From: Allopusillimonas lactea
Lineage (GTDB): Bacteria; Pseudomonadota; Gammaproteobacteria; Burkholderiales; Burkholderiaceae_B
Length of the DNA stretch: 64,000 nucleotides
Reading direction: 5' to 3'
Assembly (NCBI RefSeq): GCF_021653995.1
Contig: NZ_JAJJOZ010000003.1
Coordinates: forward strand, 248,001 to 312,000
Made by a program: the position numbers and the translations under genes
Shown here: one piece after another, positions 35,586 to 43,854 of the stretch
Layout of the letters: every line of letters begins with the position of its first letter
Position numbering within the stretch: the stretch's first letter is position 1
Notes under the pieces: model-generated
What the model was told of the DNA's origin: nothing
Seen by the model: only the letters and a program-made list of their open reading frames with translations
Database searches by the model: none

Positions 35586-37358
35586 ATGAAATCCAGGCAA
35601 GTCATCACAAGAACCGCCGCGTACGGCACGCGGGGCGCAATTGCCACCGCGCGAGAGCTCAGTGCGGCCGCAGCCGCTGGCATGCTGGCAGCGGGTGGAA
35701 ACGCTATGGATGCGGCGGTGGCGGCAGCGTTTGTCGCCGGCGTCATCGAGCCTATGGAAACCACGCTGGCAGGCTCGGGGTTTCTACTGGTCGGGCTGCC
35801 GGACGGCGCCGCGCACAGCGTTGAGTTCGGCCCGCGCGCTCCAATGGCTGCCCGCCCCGGTATGTTCACGATCGATGAGAATCGTGTGGTGGACCTCGGT
35901 CTGGGTGTGTCGGTGGTGGTGGGCGATGAGAACATCCAGGGCGCTCGTTCGGCGGGCGTGCCCGCCACAATAGCTGGCTTGATCCGCGCGCATGATTGCT
36001 TCGGCAAGCTGCCGCTGAAGACGGTAATGGGCCCCGCGATCGCAGCTGCATTCGACGGTTTCGCGGCCGACTCCTACTTTGCGCTGGAAGCACTTGAACA
36101 TATCGATGTGCTCCGGCGCGACCCAGGCGCTGCTGCCTTGTTCTTGCCGGGAGGCCTGCCCCCCGCCAGCGCCCACCTCGGGCGCGCCACGCTGGGTGTG
36201 CCCGCACTCATCCGCCAGGCGGCGCTGGGAAAAACCCTGGAACAGATCGCCGAGCAGGGTGCCGCAGCGTTCTATGGGGGCGAGCTGGGCGACGCGTTTC
36301 TGCAATCGCATCGGGAACGCGGCGGCATTCTTGCGCGCGAAGATCTGCTGGCAGTGAACCCGGTGATCGCAAGCCCGCGGCGTCTGCGTCTGCGCGATTG
36401 CGAAGTCCTGGCGCCCTGCGCCCCCTGCGGTGCGCTGACTGAACTGCAGATACTCAACACTTGGCAAGCTTTGTTCCCCGAAGTGCCACGCGGCGGCGAC
36501 GAAACCGGGCGGCTTGATATGTTAGCGCAGGCAAGCTGGCATGCTTTTGCCGATCGCTACCATTGGCTGGGTGATCCAGATTTCGTACCGGTGCCCGAGG
36601 CAGCGCTGTTGTCCGATGCCTATGCACGGGAGCTGGCGGCGTTGATTCGTGCCGGTGCCGTGCCGCCGCGCAGTGCGGGCAGCGGCGAAATGCCCTGGAA
36701 TTATTTCGCTCGTAAGCCTGCCCATGATCCCTGGCGGTACGACGACTGTGGCCGCGATGGGGTGGTGTGGTCGCCGGAAGGCGCCACCACACCGCCTGCG
36801 GGTACCACGCATATCTCGGTAGCCGATACGTCGGGCATGTGTGTTGCCATTACGCATACCGCCGCTAACCACTGCGGCGCCAAGGTGGTCTGCGAACGCA
36901 CAGGCCTGCTTTTCGATGCTGCCATGGGCTGGTTCAACGCACGGCAGGGCGCCGCCAATAGCATCGAGGGCGGCAAGCGGCCGCTTGCGAACATGGGGCC
37001 GGTGCTGCTGATGCGCGGAGGGCGGCCGCTGGCGGCTGTTGGCGCACCTGGCGGACGGCGAATCATCAACGCTGTGGTACAGGTTGTGCTCAACCTCGTT
37101 GAACGCGGCATGACACCGGATGAGGCCCTGCAGGCGCCGCGCATCGACGCCAGCGGCAATACGCTGCTGGCGTCTGAACGCTTGGAGCAGGCCATTTTGC
37201 CTCTGCGCAGCCAATACGGAAACGCCGCCCTGGTGTCTGAGCAGCATGAAGGCTACGGCTACGAGCTGGCGCGCCCAATTATCGCAGTACTGGACGGTGG
37301 CGTGGCCTATGCCGCCGCGGATCCTTTCAGCAGGGGCTACGCCCAGGGAATCTCATGA
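35586..37358 (+). CDS. gamma-glutamyltransferase family protein, no signal peptide
   Basis: A 590-residue Ntn-hydrolase proenzyme of the usual GGT length. ELSAAAAAGMLAAGGNAMDAA and the start of the small subunit at the catalytic Thr in PAGTTHISVADTSGMCVAIT are typical. RPLANMGPVLLMRGGRPLAA and GAPGGRRIINAVVQVVLNLV follow. GGTs self-cleave before that Thr and cleave or transfer gamma-glutamyl groups. No signal peptide is visible, so it should act in the cytoplasm, unlike classical periplasmic GGT. ATG 35586 follows GAGGGG. Its stop overlaps the next start (ATGA). Confidence 0.85.
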   Translation: MKSRQVITRTAAYGTRGAIATARELSAAAAAGMLAAGGNAMDAAVAAAFVAGVIEPMETTLAGSGFLLVGLPDGAAHSVEFGPRAPMAARPGMFTIDENRVVDLGLGVSVVVGDENIQGARSAGVPATIAGLIRAHDCFGKLPLKTVMGPAIAAAFDGFAADSYFALEALEHIDVLRRDPGAAALFLPGGLPPASAHLGRATLGVPALIRQAALGKTLEQIAEQGAAAFYGGELGDAFLQSHRERGGILAREDLLAVNPVIASPRRLRLRDCEVLAPCAPCGALTELQILNTWQALFPEVPRGGDETGRLDMLAQASWHAFADRYHWLGDPDFVPVPEAALLSDAYARELAALIRAGAVPPRSAGSGEMPWNYFARKPAHDPWRYDDCGRDGVVWSPEGATTPPAGTTHISVADTSGMCVAITHTAANHCGAKVVCERTGLLFDAAMGWFNARQGAANSIEGGKRPLANMGPVLLMRGGRPLAAVGAPGGRRIINAVVQVVLNLVERGMTPDEALQAPRIDASGNTLLASERLEQAILPLRSQYGNAALVSEQHEGYGYELARPIIAVLDGGVAYAAADPFSRGYAQGIS

Positions 37359-38647
37359 AGCAAGCGTATTCGGATCGGCCTTTTCCGCCATCCCTTTGGC
37401 AGGCTACCGCCTGCGCCGCGCCGGATACGCCCGCGCTTGCCGATAGTGGGCAGGCCGATGTGGTGATCGTGGGCGCGGGCTTTACGGGGCTGTCGGCAGC
37501 GCTGCATCTGGCGGAGCAGGGCGTGGATGTGGCGGTGTTGGAAACGGCGCAGCCAGGCTGGGGTGCGTCAGGCCGCAACGGAGGCCAGGTTATTCCGGGC
37601 TTGAAGTACGACCCCGATGAACTGCTGCGCAGGTTCGGCGCCGAGCGCGGTGAGGCGATGACTGCAATGGCTGGCTCTGCGGCCGATCTGGTTTTCGACC
37701 TCATCGATAAGTATCGGATGCGGTGTGACCCGGTGCGCAAGGGCTGGATACAGACGGCGCATTCGGCGCAGATGCTGCGCACGGTGACACAGCGGGCGGA
37801 GCAATGGGCGCGGCGGGGCGCACCGGTCGAGATACTGGAAGGCAAAGATGTGGCGGCTCGCATTGGCGGCGGTCGTTTCACAGGCGGCTGGATCGACCAT
37901 CGCGCTGGGAGTGTGCAGCCCTTGGGCTATACGCGGGGGTTGGCGCATGCGGCGCTGGCGCAGGGGGCCCGTATTCACGGCAACACCCGTGTGACCAGCC
38001 TCAAAAGGGCAGCGGATCGCTGGCGGGTGGGAACAGAGCGTGGCCATAGCCTGACTGCTTCGCATGTTCTGATCGCAACGAATGGCTACACCGATGGCTT
38101 ATGGCCGGGGCTACGGCGCACCGTCCTGGCCGCACAGAGTTTTCTGGTGGCGACACGCCCCTTGCACGGCAGCGAAGACACGATATTGCCTGGCCGGGAG
38201 GTCACCTCGGATTCGCGGCGTCTGTTGGTTTATTTCAGGCGCGATGCAGACGGCCGCTTGGTGCTCGGCGGCCGAGGGCCGTTCGACATGCCGCATGCGG
38301 CATCCGAGTGGGCGCATATCGAGCGGGCGGTAACACTGATGTTTCCGCGCCTGAAGGGCATCGAATACGAATACCGATGGCAGGGCAGGCTGGCAGTGAC
38401 GGCGGATTTCATGCCCCATGTGCATGAGCCCGCGCCTGGCCTGAGTATCGTCCTGGGCTATAACGGCCGCGGCATCGCAATGGCAACCATGATGGGCAAA
38501 ATGATTGCCGGCCGCATCCGGCAGGGACGGGCCGGTGACTTTCCGTATCCCGTTACACCCATCAGCCCGATCCCCCTGCATGGCCTGCAACGGTGGTACA
38601 TGGCCGCGGGCGTGGCTTGGTACCGATTGCTGGACGCGCTGTCCTGA
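37355..38647 (+). CDS. FAD-dependent oxidoreductase (DAO family, PuuB/OrdL-like)
   Basis: A 430-residue DAO-family flavoenzyme. The N-terminus matches gamma-glutamylputrescine oxidases (SLWQATA about 15 residues in). The FAD-binding motif VVIVGAGFTGLSAALHLAEQ spans about residues 36-55, and WGASGRNGGQVIPGLKY is the PuuB/OrdL signature. The C-terminal GYNGRGIAMATMMGKMIA closes the FAD site. It should oxidise an amine or amino acid with FAD in the cytoplasm. The ATGA overlap with the GGT gene ties the two reactions together. Substrate is inferred, not read from the sequence. Confidence 0.88.
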   Translation: MKQAYSDRPFPPSLWQATACAAPDTPALADSGQADVVIVGAGFTGLSAALHLAEQGVDVAVLETAQPGWGASGRNGGQVIPGLKYDPDELLRRFGAERGEAMTAMAGSAADLVFDLIDKYRMRCDPVRKGWIQTAHSAQMLRTVTQRAEQWARRGAPVEILEGKDVAARIGGGRFTGGWIDHRAGSVQPLGYTRGLAHAALAQGARIHGNTRVTSLKRAADRWRVGTERGHSLTASHVLIATNGYTDGLWPGLRRTVLAAQSFLVATRPLHGSEDTILPGREVTSDSRRLLVYFRRDADGRLVLGGRGPFDMPHAASEWAHIERAVTLMFPRLKGIEYEYRWQGRLAVTADFMPHVHEPAPGLSIVLGYNGRGIAMATMMGKMIAGRIRQGRAGDFPYPVTPISPIPLHGLQRWYMAAGVAWYRLLDALS

Positions 38648-38648
38648 T

Positions 38649-38670
38649 CCGGCCCGCGCGTGCGGGCCGG
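38649..38670. terminator. GC-rich hairpin between convergent genes
   Basis: CCGGCCCGC and GCGGGCCGG form a perfect 9-bp stem with a GCGT loop, immediately after the oxidoreductase stop and before the lipA stop. No T-run, so it is a candidate bidirectional terminator. Confidence 0.5.
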
Positions 38671-38678
38671 TTGGGGCG

Positions 38679-39677
38679 TCAGGCCACGCCGGCCTGCTGC
38701 GCCTGACGGTCGGCGTGGTAGGACGAGCGCACCATGGCGCCAACCGCCGCATGGGTGAAGCCCATGGCATAGGCTTCGCGTTCGAGCATCTTGAACACGT
38801 CGGGGTGTGCATACCGCAGGACCGGCAGATGGTGCTCGGATGGCTGCAAATACTGACCAATGGTCAGCATGTCGACATTGTGGGCGCGCAGGTCGCGCAT
38901 GACCTCGAGGATCTCTTCGTCGGTTTCGCCCAAGCCGATCATCAGGCCGGATTTGGTGGGCACCTCGGGCTGCAGTTTCTTGAACTCAGACAACAGCTTG
39001 AGCGAGTGCTGGTAATCGGCGCCTGGGCGAGCCTGCTTGTACAGGCGGGGCACGGTTTCGAGGTTGTGGTTCATGACATCGGGCGGCGCGGCGTCCAGGA
39101 TGCCCAGTGCGCGGTCGAGGCGGCCACGGAAGTCTGGCACCAGCACCTCGATGCGGGTGGAAGGCGAATGCTCGCGGACCTGGCGGATACAGTCGACAAA
39201 GTGTCCCGCGCCGCCATCGCGCAGGTCGTCGCGGTCGACCGACGTGATCACCACATATGACAGCTTCATGGCGGCGATGCTGCGCGCCAGATTGGCGGGC
39301 TCGTTGACGTCCAGTGGATCGGGGCGACCATGGCCGACGTCACAGAAGGGGCAACGGCGCGTGCATTTGTCGCCCATGATCATGAACGTAGCCGTGCCAT
39401 GGCCGAAACACTCGCCGATATTGGGGCAGGAGGCTTCTTCGCACACCGTATGCAGATTGTGCTCGCGCAGGATCTTTTTGATGTCGTAGAAGCGGGAGCC
39501 GGGGGCAGCCGCTTTGACGCGAATCCATTCGGGCTTTTTCAGGCGCTCGGCCTGAACGACCTTGACGGGAATACGCGAGGTTTTGTCGGCCGACTTTTGT
39601 TTCTGGGTAGGATCGTAATCGGTGTTGCGCGGACGCACCGTGGGTTGGGAAACAGGCTGATCGACGGGTGTAGTCAT
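38679..39677 (-). CDS. lipA: lipoyl synthase
   Basis: A 332-residue radical-SAM enzyme. The auxiliary cluster ligands are C79, C84 and C90 (CEEASCPNIGEC) and the SAM cluster ligands C105, C109 and C112 (CTRRCPFC). MNHNLETVPRLYKQARPGADY and TKSGLMIGLGETDEEI also match. It inserts two sulfurs into octanoyl groups. A disordered 35-residue N-terminus precedes the core. It is opposite in strand to lipB and separated from it by about 12 kb, an unusual arrangement for this lineage. Confidence 0.95.
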   Translation of the reverse strand: MTTPVDQPVSQPTVRPRNTDYDPTQKQKSADKTSRIPVKVVQAERLKKPEWIRVKAAAPGSRFYDIKKILREHNLHTVCEEASCPNIGECFGHGTATFMIMGDKCTRRCPFCDVGHGRPDPLDVNEPANLARSIAAMKLSYVVITSVDRDDLRDGGAGHFVDCIRQVREHSPSTRIEVLVPDFRGRLDRALGILDAAPPDVMNHNLETVPRLYKQARPGADYQHSLKLLSEFKKLQPEVPTKSGLMIGLGETDEEILEVMRDLRAHNVDMLTIGQYLQPSEHHLPVLRYAHPDVFKMLEREAYAMGFTHAAVGAMVRSSYHADRQAQQAGVA

Positions 39678-40063
39678 AAAAAGAGTTCCTGGCAAGGCGT
39701 CGGCCCCGCACGGCGGGCGCCGGCATGCTTCACGCCGTGCGCCCCGGTAATAAGAAGAGACACTGCCTGGCCGGGGCCCGATCGGGGCGCGGGAGGCGGT
39801 TTCGGGCCGGCAGCACGCACCGCCGCCGCCCATACCGGGCGACCGAGGCCCTAGTGTAACGCCACGGCGCGGCGGATGCCCAATCGGCGCGGCGATATCG
39901 TCGTCTAGCCGAGACAGATCGCCCTGTTTGTTTTGCCGCAAAGACCCAGGCGCCAAAGTGGCGTTCAATAGTTGCAAGCGGCCCCAAAAGGGTCTTGGGG
40001 CGGCAGCCCGCCATTCCGGCCAACACAAGGGGGCCGGCCATTAAGGTTCAGGTATTGCAAACC
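39678..40063. other. 386-bp divergent region between lipA and the NirV-like gene
   Basis: No coding region is supported. It contains a TTG-N8-CAA box at 39928-39941 (separate entry) and a 6-bp stem CCCCAA/TTGGGG at 39982-40000. The lipA promoter should also lie here. Confidence 0.5.
39928..39941 (+). promoter_or_regulatory. weak FNR/DNR-like box upstream of the NirV-like gene
   Basis: TTGTTTTGCCGCAA fits the TTG-N8-CAA outer pattern of FNR-family sites, but the inner bases do not match TTGAT-N4-ATCAA. It lies 123 bases before the start codon. Weak alone; supported only by two similar boxes before nirK. Confidence 0.3.
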
Positions 40064-41137
40064 ATGTACAGCGCCAACATTGCCTCTGGCATCCCTCGCT
40101 CAACCCGTATTACATCGGCCGGCGCCGCCCGCCCGGCTCGGGTTGTTTGTTACGCCGCGCTGGCACTGGCCGCGTTGTTGGCCGGGTGTGACGGCGGTGC
40201 GGATGTGGGGACGGAAGGCAGGGCATCCATGCCGCGGCCCAAAGCCGTGCCGGCAACCACGATTCGTGCGGACGCCTCTGCTGGCGGCGCTGTGCCGATG
40301 GCGAGCGTCCAGCCTGCCGCGCCGCAAGCCGTGGCTGCCACGCCCATTATCGTGGATGGCCTTGAGTTCGTTGTACTGCCGCCCGCCGAGGTTTTCTATT
40401 ACCCACCTGGCGAGTATCTCGAGGACGGTTATCCTGTGAACCCGCCGCAGTACGTGGCCACCTTCGAGCGCGACGTGAAAATCGCCCGCCGCCAGGTCAG
40501 CCAGGCTGAATATGCGGCCTGCGTGCGTGCCGGCGCCTGCAAGCCGCTCGACCGCGCCTTCCGCGAAAACACCGCGCCCGACCTACCCGCCATAGGCATC
40601 AGTTGGCGCGATGCCACGGCGTATGCGCAGTGGTTGTCGCAAAAGACAGGCCACCACTTCCGGCTTCCGGTATATGAAGAGTGGGTCTACGCGGCCGGCT
40701 CCGCCTACAAGGAAGACGTGCTGCTGGGTAACTTTAACCCAGCCGACCCCGCACAGCGCTGGTTGGCCGAATACACGCTGGAAACCCAGCGCAAGACGTC
40801 TGTGGATCCGGCCGTTCGGCCTTTCGGCAGCTTTGGCGAAAACGACCGAGGCCTATTGGATATGGCCGGCAATGTGTGGGATTGGACCGATACCTGCCAC
40901 ACCCGCCGTAAAATCGGCGGCGATGGGCTGCTTGACGCGACCGGCGACAATTGCGGTATCCGCGTGACGGCCGGCCCGCACCGCAGCTATATCACCGACT
41001 TCATTCGCGACCCTAAATCGGGGGCTTGCTCGGTGGGTGTGCCGCCCAGCAACCTGGGCTTCAGGCTGGTGCTCGATGAGTCGGCGCCCGTGCAGAGTAC
41101 CGGCCCCAGCCTGCGCGAGCGCTTGGGCCTTGGTTGA
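40064..41137 (+). CDS. SUMF1/formylglycine-generating enzyme-like lipoprotein (NirV-like)
   Basis: A 357-residue protein with a lipoprotein signal ending in LLAGC (lipid Cys at residue 42) and an Ala/Pro-rich linker. The FGE-sulfatase domain shows ISWRDATAYAQWLSQKTGHH, FRLPVYEEWVYAAG and LLDMAGNVWDWTDTC, ending SNLGFRLVLDES. NirV proteins of this family accompany copper nitrite reductases and their exact function is unresolved. Converging Crp/Fnr and nirK genes follow, supporting that role. The usual FGE cysteine pair is not evident, so formylglycine formation is doubtful. Confidence 0.8.
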   Translation: MYSANIASGIPRSTRITSAGAARPARVVCYAALALAALLAGCDGGADVGTEGRASMPRPKAVPATTIRADASAGGAVPMASVQPAAPQAVAATPIIVDGLEFVVLPPAEVFYYPPGEYLEDGYPVNPPQYVATFERDVKIARRQVSQAEYAACVRAGACKPLDRAFRENTAPDLPAIGISWRDATAYAQWLSQKTGHHFRLPVYEEWVYAAGSAYKEDVLLGNFNPADPAQRWLAEYTLETQRKTSVDPAVRPFGSFGENDRGLLDMAGNVWDWTDTCHTRRKIGGDGLLDATGDNCGIRVTAGPHRSYITDFIRDPKSGACSVGVPPSNLGFRLVLDESAPVQSTGPSLRERLGLG

Positions 41138-41160
41138 TACGGGGGCGTGGCCCTGTGCGC

Positions 41161-41898
41161 TCAGCCTTGCGGCGGCGCCTCGGGCGAGGCCGCGCGAGCC
41201 GGGTGGCCGCCTTCGGCAGTACGGATGAGTTCGTCCATATTGAGTACCACAATGCGCTTGCGCCCCGAGCTTACGATACCGCGGTCTTTCCAGGCGCTCA
41301 GCAGGCGACTGACGGTATGCAGCGTTGTGCCCGTCAGTTCGGCGATATCCTGTCGCGTAATCGGAAACTCGATCTCGATGCCTTCGTCTGTTTGTTCGCC
41401 CGACTCATCCACCAGGCGCAAAATGGCCCTGGCGACCCGCTGTTCGACTTCTTCTGTGGACAGCGCGCGGATACGAGAGTGGGCATCCTGCAGCCGCTGC
41501 CCCACTGTTTGAAAGGCAAACGACGCAAATTGCGGGTTGCCCGCAAGCAGGCGATCCCAGTCGGAATCGGGCCAGGACAGCAGGAGGCTTTCCTGGACGC
41601 CGATGGTGGTGGCGGGGTAGTGGGCGCGGCGCATGGCGTGCGCAATACCGAACACATCGCCCGGGTTGACATAGCGCACCACCACTTGCTCGCCGTCGGG
41701 CGTGATCTGCACGACTTTCAGGTGGCCTGTCAGCAATACAAAAAAACGCGCGGCAGGATCGCCCTGTTTGAACACGGTTTCGCCCTCGGCGATACGGTGT
41801 GTCTGGGCGTTCTGGAGCATGGCATCCAGGCTTTCATTGGGCAACGCCCGGAAGAGATCCAGGTTCCGGATAAGAGAACGGCTGAGCTCGATGGGCAT
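41161..41898 (-). CDS. Crp/Fnr-family transcriptional regulator (NnrR/DNR-like)
   Basis: A 245-residue regulator with an N-terminal cyclic-nucleotide-like beta-roll (VFKQGDPAARFFVLLTGHLK) and a dimerisation helix. The HTH reads ITRQDIAELTGTTLHTVSRL with the recognition segment TVSRLLSAW. No N-terminal Cys cluster is seen, so it is not an oxygen-sensing FNR; an NO-responsive DNR/NnrR-type role is plausible because nirK starts on the other side of a shared 276-bp region. A short basic C-terminal tail is present. Confidence 0.85.
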   Translation of the reverse strand: MPIELSRSLIRNLDLFRALPNESLDAMLQNAQTHRIAEGETVFKQGDPAARFFVLLTGHLKVVQITPDGEQVVVRYVNPGDVFGIAHAMRRAHYPATTIGVQESLLLSWPDSDWDRLLAGNPQFASFAFQTVGQRLQDAHSRIRALSTEEVEQRVARAILRLVDESGEQTDEGIEIEFPITRQDIAELTGTTLHTVSRLLSAWKDRGIVSSGRKRIVVLNMDELIRTAEGGHPARAASPEAPPQG

Positions 41899-42036
41899 GG
41901 TCTAAAAAATTACCTGTGGAATCAAGCAGATTCTAGCATCTGGCCCCGGCACGCAACAGCCGGATGTCTTTGGGTTTGAGGTGGGCTAAAGGTTCATGTG
42001 CCAACCTTATGCGCACCAACCTTATAGCTCACGATC

Positions 42037-42050
42037 TTGGAATGTTGCAA
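42037..42050 (+). promoter_or_regulatory. FNR/DNR-type box 1 upstream of nirK
   Basis: TTGGAATGTTGCAA fits TTG-N8-CAA and lies 124 bases before the nirK start. Inner bases are imperfect relative to TTGAT-N4-ATCAA. Candidate site for the divergent Crp/Fnr protein. Confidence 0.4.
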
Positions 42051-42085
42051 ATTTCAGGGAAAACCCGAATTTTCGTGTCGGGAAT

Positions 42086-42099
42086 TTGCGCTTACGCAA
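42086..42099 (+). promoter_or_regulatory. FNR/DNR-type box 2 upstream of nirK
   Basis: TTGCGCTTACGCAA is a perfect 5-bp-arm dyad and also fits TTG-N8-CAA. It is 75 bases before the nirK start, a suitable distance for activation. Candidate binding site of the divergent Crp/Fnr regulator. Confidence 0.5.
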
Positions 42100-42174
42100 A
42101 GAAGGATGTCGCCCCCTCTCTCACAATGGAACCGTCAAATCCATGACGAATTCCTTGAGAGAAGGGAGATTAGA

Positions 42175-43599
42175 ATGAAAGCGTTCCGTACAACCCTGTT
42201 TGCAGCGCTGGCTGTCACTTTTATGGCAGGGGGCGCCGTCCGTGCAGATACGGCCGACAAACTGGAACACGTCAAAGTCGATCTCGTGGCGCCCCCGATG
42301 GTGCACAAACATGAGCAGAAAGCGACGTCGGGCCCGAAGGTCGTGCAGTTCACGATGACGATCGAAGAAAAGAAAGTAGTGATCGACGATAAAGGCACGA
42401 CGCTGCAGGCCATGACCTTCAATGGCTCCATGCCCGGCCCCACTATGGTGGTGCATGAGGGCGACTATGTTGAGCTGACCCTGATCAATCCGTCGAGCAA
42501 CAAGATGCCGCACAACATTGATTTCCACGCGGCCACTGGCGCGCTGGGCGGCGCTAAGCTCACCGAAGTGAACCCTGGCGAGCAGGTTGTGCTGCGCTTC
42601 AAGGCTGACCGCACTGGCGCTTTCGTGTACCACTGCGCGCCTGAAGGCATGGTGCCTTGGCACGTTGTCTCGGGCATGAGTGGCACGCTGATGGTACTGC
42701 CCCGCGAAGGCCTGAGCGACGGCAATGGCAAGCAAATCAAGTACGACCGCATCTATACGATCGGTGAGTTCGACCTCTACGTCCCCAAAGATGAAGAAGG
42801 TAACTATAAAGACTACGCCACGGCGGCCGACAGCTTCAACGACACCATGGAAGTCATGCGGGGCCTGATCCCGTCGCACATTGTGTTCAATGGCAAAGTG
42901 GGCGCGCTGACAGGCGAGGGTGCCCTGAAAGCCAAGGTTGGTGAAACGGTGCTGTTCGTACACTCGGTGGCCAACCGCGATACCCGGCCTCACTTGATCG
43001 GCGGCCACGGCGACTACGTTTGGGCAACCGGCAAGTTCATCAACAAACCCGAGCGCAACCTGGAAACCTGGTTCATTCCCGGTGGTACCGCGGGTGTGAT
43101 GGCCTACACCTTCAAACAGCCCGGTGTGTACGCCTACGTTAACCACAACCTGATCGAAGCCTTCGAGAAAGGCGCCGCAGGCCACGTCGTGGTGGAGGGC
43201 GAATGGAACAATGATCTGATGAAGCAGATCAAAGCCCCCGCCGCCATCCCGGGTGAAAAGCCGGCCGCCAAGCCCGCTGCCGCGGCGCCTGCCGCCCCGG
43301 CCAAGATCGCCGCTGCGCCCGTCGCCAAGAAGGTCGCAGCAGCCGCGGGTGGCTCGACACACGCTGCCGGTGAAAAGCTGTACAAGTCGGCATGTGTGGC
43401 CTGCCACAGCACTGGCGCCGCTAATGCGCCCAAGCTGGGCGACAAGAACGCCTGGGCACCACGGCTCGCGGCAGGTGAAGATGCGGTCATGAACGTCGCC
43501 TTCAAAGGCAAGGGCGCAATGCCTGCGCGGGGCGCTTCTTCGGCCGACGACGATACGCTGCGTGCTGCGGTTCGGTACATGATCAGCACCGTGAAGTAA
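42175..43599 (+). CDS. nirK: copper-containing nitrite reductase with C-terminal cytochrome c domain
   Basis: A 474-residue periplasmic enzyme with a signal peptide (cleavage near AVRADT). Type 1 copper ligands are H113, C154, H163 and M168; type 2 ligands are H118, H153 and H324; catalytic D116 and H273 are present. An Ala/Pro/Lys linker (about 353-395) leads to a cytochrome c domain with CVACH at 407-411. It reduces nitrite to NO in denitrification; the tethered heme should feed electrons, as in three-domain NirK of Ralstonia pickettii. A good ribosome-binding site precedes ATG 42175. FNR-like boxes lie upstream and a terminator downstream. Confidence 0.95.
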   Translation: MKAFRTTLFAALAVTFMAGGAVRADTADKLEHVKVDLVAPPMVHKHEQKATSGPKVVQFTMTIEEKKVVIDDKGTTLQAMTFNGSMPGPTMVVHEGDYVELTLINPSSNKMPHNIDFHAATGALGGAKLTEVNPGEQVVLRFKADRTGAFVYHCAPEGMVPWHVVSGMSGTLMVLPREGLSDGNGKQIKYDRIYTIGEFDLYVPKDEEGNYKDYATAADSFNDTMEVMRGLIPSHIVFNGKVGALTGEGALKAKVGETVLFVHSVANRDTRPHLIGGHGDYVWATGKFINKPERNLETWFIPGGTAGVMAYTFKQPGVYAYVNHNLIEAFEKGAAGHVVVEGEWNNDLMKQIKAPAAIPGEKPAAKPAAAAPAAPAKIAAAPVAKKVAAAAGGSTHAAGEKLYKSACVACHSTGAANAPKLGDKNAWAPRLAAGEDAVMNVAFKGKGAMPARGASSADDDTLRAAVRYMISTVK

Positions 43600-43700
43600 G
43601 CCGAAAAGCGTAGTATCGGCGGTGTGCCAGTAGCCAGGAAGGGACACGAAAATCATCGGGAAAACACCGATCATGTAATGCAACAGCTCTGGCTACACTC

Positions 43701-43731
43701 GCTCCATGCCCCAGGCATGGAGCTTTTTTTT
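43701..43731 (+). terminator. rho-independent terminator downstream of nirK
   Basis: GCTCCATGCC and GGCATGGAGC form a perfect 10-bp stem with a CCA loop, followed by eight T. It lies about 100 bases after the nirK stop and separates nirK from the ABC importer operon. Confidence 0.92.
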
Positions 43732-43854
43732 GTCCGGGCGGGCCTCATCGGTTATTCCCTTCCGCCTCAGGATCAGTCTTTATGTGCCCATCAGGCACAA
43801 CGAAGTACGGCAGCGCATTCCTCCAACGCACACTCACAAGCAAAGGAAGGCAGC

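Noticed and set aside
42121..43683. Long open frame on the minus strand, antisense to nirK
   Set aside because: It mirrors nirK codon structure in a GC-rich gene and has no recognisable domain, while nirK has complete motifs.
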